This document shows, piece after piece, positions 33,185 to 42,962 of a stretch of 64,000 nt of DNA. Position 1 is the first letter of the stretch; each line of letters opens with the position of its first letter. Under the pieces are notes generated by a model, which saw only the letters and a list, made by a program, of their open reading frames with translations, was not told the origin of the DNA and ran no database searches. Source of the stretch: Parabacteroides sp. PH5-46 (lineage in GTDB: Bacteria > Bacteroidota > Bacteroidia > Bacteroidales > Tannerellaceae); the NCBI RefSeq assembly GCF_029892785.1, contig NZ_JARXXA010000005.1, positions 244,305-308,304 of the forward strand, in the 5' to 3' direction. The translations under genes and the position numbers were made by a program.

Positions 33185-36100
33185 ATGAAAAAAAGCTTAG
33201 CGGAAATATTTTATGTAGAACATTCTTTAAGAAAAATATTTCGCATTATGAAGTTGACCACATTTTTAATGTTTTTATTTGTACTCCAGTTGTATGCTGA
33301 GAACTCTTTTTCGCAATCGGCAACTGTTCGTATAAATAATGAGCCCCAACCACTAAAAAACCTGATTGCTGATATAGAAGAGCAAACAGGCTATCTTTTC
33401 GTATTCAGCGAAGAGGATATCAATACTAAAAGCATCATCTCGGTAGAAACCCGTAGCGAAGAGGTGTCGGATATTCTGAATGATGTTTTCAGCGATACCA
33501 ATATCACCTACTACTTCGATGGGAAGTATATCTCGCTGAAAGTAAAAGATGACAAAACAACTAATCAGGAAACGGCTACTGTGCAACAGCAGACAATCTC
33601 CATCAAAGGAACTGTTCAAGACGAACTAGGGCCCGTTATCGGAGCAAACGTAATAGTGAAGGGAACTACCAACGGAACGGTAACCGACCGGGATGGAGCC
33701 TTTGCGCTGGAGGTAGCCCCCAATGCCGTTTTGGTCGTATCCTATATCGGATATGTAGAGCAGGAAATCCAGGTAAATTCGCGTACAAACATCAATGTAC
33801 TGCTAGTTGAAGACAGACAACAACTAGAGGAAGTAGTAGTAACAGCCCTGGGTATCAAAAGAGCCGCCAAAACGCTTAGCTATGCAACAGCAGAAGTAAA
33901 AGGCGACGACCTACAGAACAAGCCCGAACTGAATATCATGAATTCGTTGCAAGGTACAATTGCCGGTGTAGATATTAACATCGGAAATGCAGGTCCTACA
34001 GCGGCTTCATCGGTGAAAATACGTGGTAATACCTCTATCAACAGAGACAACAACCCACTGTACGTAATAGATGGTATCCCTATCACCCGCGCCAACGTAA
34101 CCAGCGGATCACGCGATATGGGAGACGCCCTCTCCAGTATTAACCAACGCGATATCGAAAGCATCAGTGTACTGAAAGGAGCTGCAGCTACAGCCCTTTA
34201 CGGCTCACGCGCTGCCAACGGTGTTATCATCATCTCTACCAAAAACGGAAGCCAGCAGAAAGGCATCGGCGTACAGTATAGCGGAAGCTTCGGCTTTGAA
34301 AACTTTGACAATCCCTTCAAAGGACGCCAGAAGCTATACGGACCTTCGGGAGCCAACGGAGACAACTCCGACCTCTATCCCCGTACCTGGAACGAAGAAG
34401 TACACCGCAACTGGGGCCCGCTTTATGACGGCCGAGACCTGGGCCTTTACTTTGATAACGACCAAAGTAAACCCATCTATTATGACTATAAGGAGGATCA
34501 CTGGAAACAATTCATGCGTACAGGATCGAGCATTAATAACAGCCTCTCCTTAACGGGAGGAGGAGAAGACCACAAGTTCCGTGTATCTGCTTCGGACTTG
34601 CGCTATACCTCTCCTGTGCCTAACTCCAAGATGAACCGCCAGACGGCAAATATCTCGACAAACAGTAAGATTGCCAAGATTATAACGTTCAACGCCCGTC
34701 TGAACTACTCAACGGCCAAAACAGAGAATCGTCCGAACACCGACCGTTACGCTCGTATTCTCACCTTGATTCCTACCAATTGGGACATCAACTGGCTTAA
34801 AGGTTCTACAGATAAATGGGGTGCAAAACCCGACGGATGGATGCTTCCATTCAGTACAAACGACTATTACCAGAATCCCTATTGGTCTGCTTATCAAGAT
34901 CATCAGGAAGACCAACGTGATCGTATCTCTGCCAATGCAGATATTCGTATCGACGTAACTCCCTGGCTGGCAGTGACCGGACGTATTGGTAACGAAACGA
35001 CCACCTTGAAGATGACGAACATTGACGCTTACGGATTCCTTCGTGGAAACATTGCCGGAACAGGCGCCGTAGCAGAGTCTACATCCTTATACAATCAATT
35101 TAATGCGGATTATTCGCTGATATTCAACAAATCCTTTAAGGACTTCGGCGTTGTTGCCACTTTCGGAGGAAGCATCACGCGTGACAAGTATAACAGGGAC
35201 GGTATTTATGGAAACAATCTGCTCATACCTTTCTATCACGTAGTAACGAATGCCGGACAATTATCATCCACCTCTAATAACGTAAATCAATACACCAAGT
35301 CGGGGATCAACTCTCTGTACGGAAGCGTTGAACTGTCCTATAAGGATTGGATTTACCTGACGGCTACAGGACGTAATGACTGGTTCTCGTCACTGGCTCC
35401 TGAGAATAATAGCATCTTCTATCCAAGTGTTGGTTTAAGCTATCTGCCTTCAAGTCAGTTTACATTACCTACTTGGTGGTCGTTTGCCAAACTACGTGCC
35501 TCATACGCCGAAGTAGGTGGTGGTGCAAGTCCTTACGACACTAAGATTGCGTACGACTTTGATGCAATCGGTTACCTTGGCACGCCTACATTGGGGCTTC
35601 CCAATACGATAGCCAATGCCAATCTGCAGCCATACAATACGCGTGAGTACGAACTAGGTTTTGATTTCCGCTTCTTCAACAATCGCATCGGCATCGACTA
35701 CGCCTGGTACGATAAGAAGACTACTAACGACATCGTATCCGTTACACTGCCTCAAAGTGCCGGTTATACCGGAGCACGCGTAAACCTGGGAACCATCACT
35801 AACAAAGGGCATGAAGTAATGCTAACTTTAGTACCCGTACGCACCCGCGACTTCGATTGGACGCTGAATATGATGTACTCCTACAATCGCGGTAAGATAC
35901 TAGACCTGGGTGGAGTAAGCGAAGTAAATGCCACAACAGAATCCGGCATTGGCGGCGGTGTAGACGTAAAACACATCGTAGGCAAGCAGCCTTTTGCCAT
36001 TTATGGTTACAAACAAAAGGAAGTTGACGGTAAAAAAGTATGGGAGCAGAACTCCTTCACCTACGGCGGACAAAGTCATAAGACATGGCGTCCGGCTCGC

Positions 36101-36751
36101 GATGCAGACAAGGAATTACTGGGCTATGGTATCAATCCGCACGCGGCAAGCATCTCATCTACATTAAGCTGGAAGGGCGTATCGCTCTCCTTCATGATAG
36201 ATGGCAAATTCGGTGGCAAGATCGTACACCGCGTAGAGCAGGAAATGATCGAGCGCGGAACCAGTAAGCAGACCTTACCGGGACGTAATGGCGGACTCCT
36301 GATAGAGGGCCTCTACGAAACAGGAAAGGATGGCAACGGCAATCCGATTTATGCAGACGTGAGCACAGTTGAAGGCTACACCATCAACGCCAATCCTTCT
36401 GCCAATCTGCCGAATGATATACAGGTACCGGGGAATGTGATCCCTTATCACGTAAAGCATTTTGAAATGTATTACCGCGAAGGGTTCACCAAGCGCGTAG
36501 CAGACATGGTTGTCTTCGACGGATCGTACGTTAAGTTCAGACAGATATCATTGGGATACAGCATTCCTAAGTCGTTCTATGCCAATATACCGATTCAGCG
36601 GATTGACCTTTCGCTTGTAGGATACAACCTGTTCGACATTTACAATGATCTTCCGAACGGCGATCCCAGCACCGGACGTGGCAATGGCATTAACAACAGC
36701 GCGATGCCCTCCACACGCTCCTTCACGCTCAATCTGAATGTTAATTTCTAA
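33185..36751 (+). CDS. SusC/RagA TonB-linked transporter with STN domain (pair 3)
   Basis: Protein of 1188 residues. A long N-terminal signal region (to about residue 45) precedes an STN domain (about 48-118, LKNLIADIEEQTGYLFVFSEE), a carboxypeptidase-regulatory-like domain (IKGTVQDELGPVIGANVIVKG), the signature EEVVVTALGIKRAAKTLSYA, a plug with GAAATALYGSRAANGVI and a barrel ending FTLNLNVNF. With its STN domain and the adjacent sigma/FecR genes it fits the surface-signalling model. It is separated from the FecR gene by 187 bp without a consensus housekeeping promoter, as expected for an ECF-dependent start. SusD follows 12 bp later. Confidence 0.96.
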   Translation: MKKSLAEIFYVEHSLRKIFRIMKLTTFLMFLFVLQLYAENSFSQSATVRINNEPQPLKNLIADIEEQTGYLFVFSEEDINTKSIISVETRSEEVSDILNDVFSDTNITYYFDGKYISLKVKDDKTTNQETATVQQQTISIKGTVQDELGPVIGANVIVKGTTNGTVTDRDGAFALEVAPNAVLVVSYIGYVEQEIQVNSRTNINVLLVEDRQQLEEVVVTALGIKRAAKTLSYATAEVKGDDLQNKPELNIMNSLQGTIAGVDINIGNAGPTAASSVKIRGNTSINRDNNPLYVIDGIPITRANVTSGSRDMGDALSSINQRDIESISVLKGAAATALYGSRAANGVIIISTKNGSQQKGIGVQYSGSFGFENFDNPFKGRQKLYGPSGANGDNSDLYPRTWNEEVHRNWGPLYDGRDLGLYFDNDQSKPIYYDYKEDHWKQFMRTGSSINNSLSLTGGGEDHKFRVSASDLRYTSPVPNSKMNRQTANISTNSKIAKIITFNARLNYSTAKTENRPNTDRYARILTLIPTNWDINWLKGSTDKWGAKPDGWMLPFSTNDYYQNPYWSAYQDHQEDQRDRISANADIRIDVTPWLAVTGRIGNETTTLKMTNIDAYGFLRGNIAGTGAVAESTSLYNQFNADYSLIFNKSFKDFGVVATFGGSITRDKYNRDGIYGNNLLIPFYHVVTNAGQLSSTSNNVNQYTKSGINSLYGSVELSYKDWIYLTATGRNDWFSSLAPENNSIFYPSVGLSYLPSSQFTLPTWWSFAKLRASYAEVGGGASPYDTKIAYDFDAIGYLGTPTLGLPNTIANANLQPYNTREYELGFDFRFFNNRIGIDYAWYDKKTTNDIVSVTLPQSAGYTGARVNLGTITNKGHEVMLTLVPVRTRDFDWTLNMMYSYNRGKILDLGGVSEVNATTESGIGGGVDVKHIVGKQPFAIYGYKQKEVDGKKVWEQNSFTYGGQSHKTWRPARDADKELLGYGINPHAASISSTLSWKGVSLSFMIDGKFGGKIVHRVEQEMIERGTSKQTLPGRNGGLLIEGLYETGKDGNGNPIYADVSTVEGYTINANPSANLPNDIQVPGNVIPYHVKHFEMYYREGFTKRVADMVVFDGSYVKFRQISLGYSIPKSFYANIPIQRIDLSLVGYNLFDIYNDLPNGDPSTGRGNGINNSAMPSTRSFTLNLNVNF

Positions 36752-36763
36752 TACAGCGAACTT

Positions 36764-38401
36764 ATGAAAACAAATAGAATTATAGTCATATTACTTTCAA
36801 TCATTGTTCTTGTTGGTTACTCTTCCTGCGATACGGAGAGCCTCACCAATCTTGACGATCCTAAATACATGCTTACTCCGGATAACTCCGATATGTCTAT
36901 GATGTTCAGCAAACTATTGGTGCAGCACGGACGAAACTCCACCGGCGCCAATGCTATCATGATAGACGCTGCCTATGCCAAGTATTATTCTTCTATGGGA
37001 TTACTGCGCGGAGCTCTGTACCGCTTTGATCAGGGCCATAATGACGAGCAATGGACCAACGGATACCAGCACACCCTCAAACTAGCCATCACGCTGGAGG
37101 ATTACTTGCTGAAGCTGGACAACCCCTTGCAGGCAAACAATATAGCCTTCACTCGCATTATGAAAGTAGCCGTGCTGCAGCGTCTCACGGACTACTACGG
37201 CGACATACCGGCTCTGGAGGCAGGATTAGCCTACATCAATGATATCCTCAAACCTAAGTACAATACGCAAGAGGAGGTATATGATTACATGCTACGCACC
37301 CTCGACGAGGAAGCGAAAGCATTGACAGACAATTCAGAAGTGATGGCTTTCACCTGGACAAGCAACAGCGACGCAAAGAAATCGCGCGACATCGTATACG
37401 GAGGCGACATCACCAAGTGGCGCAAGTATGCCTACTCCATGATGCTTCGCCTGGCCATGCGTATCTCGAATGTAGATCCGGCCAAGGCTAAGACCTACGC
37501 CGAGAAAGCAATTGCCGGAGGCGTCATCCTAGACAATGCCGACAACTGGACACTCAAGACGCTCGACGGACTCAACACCGAGAAAAACCCCTACAGCGCA
37601 TGGTTCGAAGGAACTCCCTACGGAGACCCCGAGCGCTATTGCAAAATGGGCGAGTTCTTCGTCGACTTCTTAAAAGACAACAACGACCCACGCATGAAGA
37701 TCATCTTCGGAGGACGCTTGAAAACAGACATCACCGACGTAACAGCCTCCGATATGCAGAGCTATTGGCGCGACGAGTCGAAGTGGGACTGGGATTTCTC
37801 CCAGGCCAAGGGGATTCCTCACGGTCTCACCGCCAATCCCTTCCTCTCGCTGCAGGAATACATGCATGCGTTCACCAGTCCGAACCCCTTCCTCTTTACG
37901 ATGGATCAGCCACTTGTAACGATCACGGCCTCTGAAATGTATTTCTGGTTGGCCGAGGCCTCGCTCAATGGCTGGACGACCGGTACCACAGCCGACGCCG
38001 CCTATCAGAATGCCATCCGTATGAACATGAAGCAGCTCAACTCCTATAGCGGCTTGCTCGAGCGTCAGCACATTGACGACAGCGACATCGACGCTTACAT
38101 CAAAGCCCGTCCGCTGGGTAGCGGGAAGGCAGCTCGCGAGCGTCTCGCCGAGGAGGTATGGGTATCGCTTTACCTCAACCCGTCTGAGTCTTGGTTCAAC
38201 ATGCGCAGGATGGATCTAATGTGGCCCGACAACATCGCCGACCTTCATATGCCGGTGCGTCATACCTATCCGGAGAATGAACGGGCTAATAACCTCGACA
38301 ACATGAACGAAGCCTTGTCGCGTCTGGGCCTCGGCCTCAATCTCACACGAGAAGAAGAATGGGCCGTTTGTGTATGGTGGGATGTCAACGACAATTTCTA
38401 A
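36764..38401 (+). CDS. SusD/RagB-family outer-membrane lipoprotein (pair 3)
   Basis: Surface lipoprotein of 545 residues, SusD-like_2 type, signal MKTNRIIVILLSIIVLVGYSSC with lipidated Cys22. Typical segments are VAVLQRLTDYYGDIPALEAGL near 125-145, KWRKYAYSMMLRLAMRISNVDPAKA near 215-240 and VWVSLYLNPSESWFNMRRMDLMWP near the end. It caps the SusC encoded 12 bp upstream. The downstream RraA-like, dehydratase and BASS genes suggest the ligand is a small acid or acid-containing conjugate, not a long polysaccharide, by inference. Confidence 0.95.
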   Translation: MKTNRIIVILLSIIVLVGYSSCDTESLTNLDDPKYMLTPDNSDMSMMFSKLLVQHGRNSTGANAIMIDAAYAKYYSSMGLLRGALYRFDQGHNDEQWTNGYQHTLKLAITLEDYLLKLDNPLQANNIAFTRIMKVAVLQRLTDYYGDIPALEAGLAYINDILKPKYNTQEEVYDYMLRTLDEEAKALTDNSEVMAFTWTSNSDAKKSRDIVYGGDITKWRKYAYSMMLRLAMRISNVDPAKAKTYAEKAIAGGVILDNADNWTLKTLDGLNTEKNPYSAWFEGTPYGDPERYCKMGEFFVDFLKDNNDPRMKIIFGGRLKTDITDVTASDMQSYWRDESKWDWDFSQAKGIPHGLTANPFLSLQEYMHAFTSPNPFLFTMDQPLVTITASEMYFWLAEASLNGWTTGTTADAAYQNAIRMNMKQLNSYSGLLERQHIDDSDIDAYIKARPLGSGKAARERLAEEVWVSLYLNPSESWFNMRRMDLMWPDNIADLHMPVRHTYPENERANNLDNMNEALSRLGLGLNLTREEEWAVCVWWDVNDNF

Positions 38402-38456
38402 GCTCATTAAGTTAATATTAATATAAATAATTACGTACCATTAAATTATATGTATT

Positions 38457-39389
38457 ATGAAGAAGGTTGTGATATCGTTTAGTCTTTACTTCTTTTCTCT
38501 CTTGTTAGTTGCCGGACAGAATGTTGGTTCTTCCCCCGAGTACATCAAAGCAATTACCTCCGAATGGAAGGGAGAACGCTTCCCCGACGGAAGGCCTAAG
38601 GTGTCCGACAACGTTTTGGAGCGAGTAAAGAAGCTGGGAATCGAAACCCTTTGGGGAGCCCTGCGGAATAAGGGGTATCACAACCAGTTCGAAGGAGACT
38701 GGCACCTGATCCACCCCGATGAACCCATGACGGGAAGAGTCGTCACAGCTCAGTACATGCCCTTACGTCCCGACCTTAACCAGTACATCAAAGAGCAGGG
38801 CGCAAGAGAGGGGCGCGCTCAGCAAGGCGGAACAAACTCCTGGCCGATTGACATCCTGGTAGACGGCGACATATATGTTGCCGACGGATACGGCAAGATC
38901 GTAGACGGTACCTTGATTGGCGACAACCTGGGCAACTCCATCTACTCCAAATCCAAGAGGGGCGTTATCTTCTACGGCTCCGTCAGAGACGAAGAGGGCC
39001 TTAGCAAGATACAGGGCTTCAACGGCTGGATCAAGGGCTCGGATCCCTCCTACATCATGCAGATGATGCTTACGTCTATCAATACACCTATTCGCATAGG
39101 CAGGGCCATTGTCCTTCCCGGCGACGTAGTCTTGGCCAAAAAATACGGCACCTTGTTCATACCCGCGCATCTGGTGGAGGAATTACTCCTCACGGCAGAG
39201 ATGACCGAGCTGCGCGACGAGTTCGGACACCAGCGCCTGCGCGAAGGCATCTACAAACCGGGAGAGATAGACAGCGCCTGGTCCGACCAGATCAAGAAAG
39301 ACTTCATGAACTGGTTAGACAACTACCCCGGCAAGCTCCCCATGTCCAAAAAAGAGTTGGACAATTACTTCAAGGAGCGTAACTGGTAG
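38457..39389 (+). CDS. Exported RraA-family protein (aldolase/decarboxylase-like fold)
   Basis: Protein of 310 residues with a cleavable signal (MKKVVISFSLYFFSLLLVAGQ), unusual for a family that is normally cytoplasmic. The RraA core runs from about 50 to 260. It includes IGDNLGNSIYSKSKRGVIFYG with Asp156 and Arg177-Asp178, the substrate/metal motif of HMG/CHA aldolases (4-hydroxy-4-methyl-2-oxoglutarate aldolase and oxaloacetate decarboxylase activities). The family also contains RNase E inhibitors, but export excludes that role. It follows SusD by 55 bp and precedes the dehydratase gene by 54 bp on the same strand. Retro-aldol cleavage or decarboxylation of an acid is a reasonable guess. 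Confidence 0.85.
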   Translation: MKKVVISFSLYFFSLLLVAGQNVGSSPEYIKAITSEWKGERFPDGRPKVSDNVLERVKKLGIETLWGALRNKGYHNQFEGDWHLIHPDEPMTGRVVTAQYMPLRPDLNQYIKEQGAREGRAQQGGTNSWPIDILVDGDIYVADGYGKIVDGTLIGDNLGNSIYSKSKRGVIFYGSVRDEEGLSKIQGFNGWIKGSDPSYIMQMMLTSINTPIRIGRAIVLPGDVVLAKKYGTLFIPAHLVEELLLTAEMTELRDEFGHQRLREGIYKPGEIDSAWSDQIKKDFMNWLDNYPGKLPMSKKELDNYFKERNW

Positions 39390-39443
39390 TCCGTCCCCTT
39401 CATTATCAATCATTAATCACAAACTGATTAGGTATTTTATATC

Positions 39444-40931
39444 ATGAAAACAGAATTAAAGAAAATCATAGAGACAGAAAAGAACAGAGAGCAGGCAGAG
39501 TTAGCAACCACCTATCATGAAAAGGCCGCTGCTCCGGAAAACGGACGCAGAACCTTCTTCAAAAGGATGGCGCTGGGGGGAATCACCCTTGGCGGGATGA
39601 TGCAGGCCTCCATCGAGGACACCGTCGCACAGACCACCTCGAAGGTAAACCGTCTCTCCAGTCCTTCGGAGCTTAAAATCACCGATATGCGCTACGCTGT
39701 TGTTGGCAACGTAGGTCGCACCCCCATCATCCGCATCGATACAAACCAGGGCATCTATGGCTTGGGCGAAGTAAGAGACGGCGGAGACGAGCGCTTTGCC
39801 CTCATGCTGAAAAGCAGGCTGATCGGACAGAACCCCTGCAATGTAGAGATGCTCTTTAAGATCATCCGTCAGTTCGGCCATCATGGCAGGCAGGGTGGAG
39901 GCGTCTGTGCAGTCGAGATGGCGCTTTGGGACCTCTGCGGAAAAGCTTATGGCGTCCCCGCCTGGCAGCTCCTCGGTGGCAGATATCGCGACAAGATCAG
40001 GCTCTACGCCGACACACCCGATGCCGGCAACCCGGCAGAGTTCGCCAAGGTGGTCAAGGCCAGAATGCAGGAGCAAGGCTTCACCTGGTTGAAGATGGAC
40101 CTCGGCATTCACCTCGCCAAAGACATCGAGAACACAATCGTGAACAATAAATTCTGGAACGGAGCCAAGGGCCAGTATGATTTGCGCGAATACATGGGCT
40201 ACGGCAATACCCTCCACCCTTTCACCCAGATACAAATCACCGACAAGGCACTGGAAAGCCTTCAGGAGTACGTAGAAGCCGTCCGCAATGCCATAGGCTA
40301 CGAGGTTCCTCTCTGCGCCGATCACTTCGGACACTTCGACGTGAATAATTCCATCCGCTTTGCCAAGGCGATGGATAAATACAGGCTTGCCTGGGTAGAG
40401 GATATGGTGCCCTGGATGTACACTGAGCAGTGGAAGACCGTAACAGATGCCGTAGAGACTCCCACCTGCACGGGCGAGGACATCTACTGCCTCAAAGACG
40501 GCTTCAAGCCGCTCATCGACGCTCATGCCGTTGACATCATCCACCCCGACTTGGCTACTTCCGGAGGATTATTGGAGACCAAGCGCATCGGCGACTATGC
40601 CGAGGAGCACGGAATCCCCATGGCGATGCACATGGCGGGTACTCCTATCTGCTTCATGGCCAACGTACACTGTGCGGCGGCTACCCAGAACTTCTTATCC
40701 CTGGAACATCACAGCGTAGACACTCCCTGGTGGGAAGGATTGGTGAAGATGACAGGTGCCCAGCCAATGGTGACCAAAGGTTTCGCTAACGTACCGCTGG
40801 ATTCCCCAGGCTTAGGCATCGAGCTGAACGAAGACGTAGTGAAGGAGCACCTTCACCGCAGCGATAAGAGCTTCTTCAAGCCCACACCCGAATGGAATGA
40901 TAAACGTTCGCACGACAGACTTTGGAGTTGA
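39444..40931 (+). CDS. Exported enolase-superfamily protein (mandelate racemase/muconate lactonizing type)
   Basis: Protein of 495 residues. A cytoplasm-like first 30 residues lead into a Tat-like signal GRRTFFKRMALGGITLGG (twin Arg 35-36). The capping domain starts at about 76, and the barrel has Lys217 (WLKMDL), metal ligands Asp293 (CADHFGHFD), Glu319 (WVEDM) and Glu345 (CTGEDIYC), and His396 (MHMAGTP), all of which point to an active acid-sugar dehydratase. Substrate is unknown; gluconate/galactonate-like acids are typical. The gene lies between the RraA-like gene and the BASS transporter gene. Confidence 0.88.
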   Translation: MKTELKKIIETEKNREQAELATTYHEKAAAPENGRRTFFKRMALGGITLGGMMQASIEDTVAQTTSKVNRLSSPSELKITDMRYAVVGNVGRTPIIRIDTNQGIYGLGEVRDGGDERFALMLKSRLIGQNPCNVEMLFKIIRQFGHHGRQGGGVCAVEMALWDLCGKAYGVPAWQLLGGRYRDKIRLYADTPDAGNPAEFAKVVKARMQEQGFTWLKMDLGIHLAKDIENTIVNNKFWNGAKGQYDLREYMGYGNTLHPFTQIQITDKALESLQEYVEAVRNAIGYEVPLCADHFGHFDVNNSIRFAKAMDKYRLAWVEDMVPWMYTEQWKTVTDAVETPTCTGEDIYCLKDGFKPLIDAHAVDIIHPDLATSGGLLETKRIGDYAEEHGIPMAMHMAGTPICFMANVHCAAATQNFLSLEHHSVDTPWWEGLVKMTGAQPMVTKGFANVPLDSPGLGIELNEDVVKEHLHRSDKSFFKPTPEWNDKRSHDRLWS

Positions 40932-40953
40932 GATACCCTAGTACCTATCCGGA

Positions 40954-42279
40954 ATGAAAAAGAACAATTTCCATAAAGTATTGTTGGGAGGCGCCCTGCT
41001 TTGTCTGATAATCTTCCTGATTATCACCCTGACGGCAGGGCTGCCGAGTGCGGGCCCTTTTCTCATTGCCTTCTTCCTCTTGCTGGCCATTGGCGTGCGG
41101 GGGTTCGAGGCCACTAAGTCTTTCTCCTATACTATCGCCATCTTTACCGCCGTTACGGCATCCATGTTTTACCCCCAGTATTTCACCCATCTTGGCAGCT
41201 TCAAGCTCAGCTTGCTTATTGTGCCGCTGCTACAGATCATTATGTTTGGGATGGGCTCGCAGATGAGCCTGGACGACTTCACGGGAGTAATCAAGATGCC
41301 CAAGGGAGTCTTGATTGGCGTCAGTGCGCAATTCACCATCATGCCGCTTACCGCATTGGCTATCTCTAAGTTGCTTCATTTCCCGCCTGAGATTGCGGCC
41401 GGAATCATCCTGATAGGCTGCGCGCCCAGTGGTCTGGCTTCTAACGTGATGTCGTACATCGCGCGGGCCAACCTGCCGCTGGCTGTCACCATCGGAGCTG
41501 TTGCTACGATTCTGGCGCCCTTCCTTACGCCGCTATTGATGAAGCTGCTGGGCGGTCAGTTCATAGAGGTCAACTTCTGGAGCATGATGCTCGACATCCT
41601 CAACATGATTATCCTCCCCATCGTAGCCGGTTTCATCTTCAATATGTTCTATAATAAGAAGGAGAACAACCGCAAGTCCATGCTCATCCAGCTACTGGTC
41701 TATGCCGTTATTATCCTGGGGACAAACCTAATCTACCTCACTTCGGACACAGCTACGTCGGAGCAGTTCTTCACGGCGCTCATGCAGTCGGTCTTTTGGT
41801 TCTTCCTCTTGCCTATCGTGGGAGCTATCGCCTTGAAGCACATCCTGAAGGGCAACCGCAAGGTCATCGAAGAGTGCCTCTCTTTTCTCTCCATGGCGGG
41901 CATTGCCGTTATCATTGTAATCATCACGGCTGCCGGACGCGACAGTCTATTGGAGGTAGGAGCCTTGTTATTGCTCTCTAGCTTGCTGCACAACCTGATC
42001 GGCTATACGCTGGGATACAATTTTGCACGTCTCTTTAAGTTGCCCGAGAAGGACAGGCGCACCATCGCCCTCGAAGTGGGCATGCAGAACGGGGGACTAG
42101 CCTCCGGACTAGCCATGCAGATGGGTAAGATAGCCACCGTAGGACTGGCACCCGCCGTCTTCGGCCCCTTGATGAACATCACAGGCTCGGTGTTAGCCAG
42201 CTGGTGGCGCGGCAAGATACCCGCAGAAGATTTACAGACAGAACAGACAGATAAACAAGAAGACTTACATGACAATTAA
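40954..42279 (+). CDS. BASS-family sodium-coupled transporter
   Basis: Inner-membrane protein of 441 residues with about ten hydrophobic helices. The bile acid:sodium symporter fold is visible in LLIVPLLQIIMFGMGSQMSLDDF, GIILIGCAPSGLASNVMSYIARANLPLAVTIGAVATILAPFLTPLLM (about residues 148-195) and the second crossover region VGMQNGGLASGLAMQMG (about 375-391). Such proteins import organic anions, not only bile acids. It starts 22 bp after the dehydratase gene and overlaps the next gene by 11 bp. Import of a 2-keto acid product of the two exported enzymes is a reasonable inference. Confidence 0.9.
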   Translation: MKKNNFHKVLLGGALLCLIIFLIITLTAGLPSAGPFLIAFFLLLAIGVRGFEATKSFSYTIAIFTAVTASMFYPQYFTHLGSFKLSLLIVPLLQIIMFGMGSQMSLDDFTGVIKMPKGVLIGVSAQFTIMPLTALAISKLLHFPPEIAAGIILIGCAPSGLASNVMSYIARANLPLAVTIGAVATILAPFLTPLLMKLLGGQFIEVNFWSMMLDILNMIILPIVAGFIFNMFYNKKENNRKSMLIQLLVYAVIILGTNLIYLTSDTATSEQFFTALMQSVFWFFLLPIVGAIALKHILKGNRKVIEECLSFLSMAGIAVIIVIITAAGRDSLLEVGALLLLSSLLHNLIGYTLGYNFARLFKLPEKDRRTIALEVGMQNGGLASGLAMQMGKIATVGLAPAVFGPLMNITGSVLASWWRGKIPAEDLQTEQTDKQEDLHDN

Positions 42280-42718
42280 CAGGTTTTTCATGCTAATTTC
42301 TTTTTTCGTGCTGATTGCCTTCGCCTGTCACGGCGGGCAATCAGCCAACGAGAAAGAAGTTTCTCAAAGAGTTGCCCAGCTGATGGACGCCATGGTGTCC
42401 CGCAGCCACAGGCAGCTAAGTGATCTTACCGCCGAACAGCTCATTTACGGACACTCCGGCGGCAAAGTACAAGACAAAGAAGCATTTATTGCCGAAATTC
42501 TGAGCGGAGAGCCCCTTCAGTACCTTAGCATAGAGTTACTCGATCAAAGCATTAGCGTAGTAGATAATATAGCTATCGTACGCCATATCTTTACGGCCCA
42601 AACATCGGCCAATGGCAAGAGCGGCGCCCTCAGGATAGGCAATGTCCTGGTATGGCAACTTCAGGAAGGCAGTTGGAAGCTCCTCCTCAGACAGGCATAC
42701 AAGCTGCCCGAACCCTGA
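42269..42718 (+). CDS. NTF2/SnoaL-like (DUF4440-type) lipoprotein
   Basis: Protein of 149 residues with a lipoprotein signal (MTINRFFMLISFFVLIAFAC, Cys20) and an NTF2-like alpha/beta fold: AMVSRSHRQLSDLTAEQLIYGHSGGKVQDKEAF, then VDNIAIVRHIF and VWQLQEGSWKLLLRQAYKL. Similar proteins act as ligand-binding or isomerase-like accessory domains. Its start overlaps the transporter gene by 11 bp, and a terminator follows, so it is the last gene of the sigma/SusCD/enzyme operon. The specific job is unknown. Confidence 0.85.
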   Translation: MTINRFFMLISFFVLIAFACHGGQSANEKEVSQRVAQLMDAMVSRSHRQLSDLTAEQLIYGHSGGKVQDKEAFIAEILSGEPLQYLSIELLDQSISVVDNIAIVRHIFTAQTSANGKSGALRIGNVLVWQLQEGSWKLLLRQAYKLPEP

Positions 42719-42748
42719 TTCTCCCCTTCCTAATTTACCAAATTTTAC

Positions 42749-42777
42749 AACGGCTGCTCCCCGCAGCCGTTATTTCT
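42749..42777 (+). terminator. Terminator after the NTF2-like gene
   Basis: Stem AACGGCTGC/GCAGCCGTT (42749-42757 and 42763-42771) with a TCCCC loop, followed by a T-rich ATTTCTTTC. It sits 30 bp after the stop and ends the operon. Confidence 0.75.
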
Positions 42778-42811
42778 TTCAATAAATAGTCATTTTGTAT
42801 TAATATTTGTA

Positions 42812-42819
42812 TATATTTG
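42812..42819 (+). promoter_or_regulatory. -7 box TATATTTG before array A
   Basis: Matches TAnnTTTG. Other near matches sit beside it and the -33 spacing is poor (14 bp), so it is only a candidate. A transcript from here would carry the full array A before the DUF6261 ATG, about 480 nt later. Confidence 0.4.
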
Positions 42820-42962
42820 CAATAACCGAGCCATATTTGTCCCCCATTGCTTGGACGAAGTGTAAATATATACATATATCCAATATGAAAAAGACTAGAA
42901 AAAAACTCTCTTCAGTCCCCTTCGCCCCCATAAGACACGAGCCGCACAGAGCAGGCACCCCT

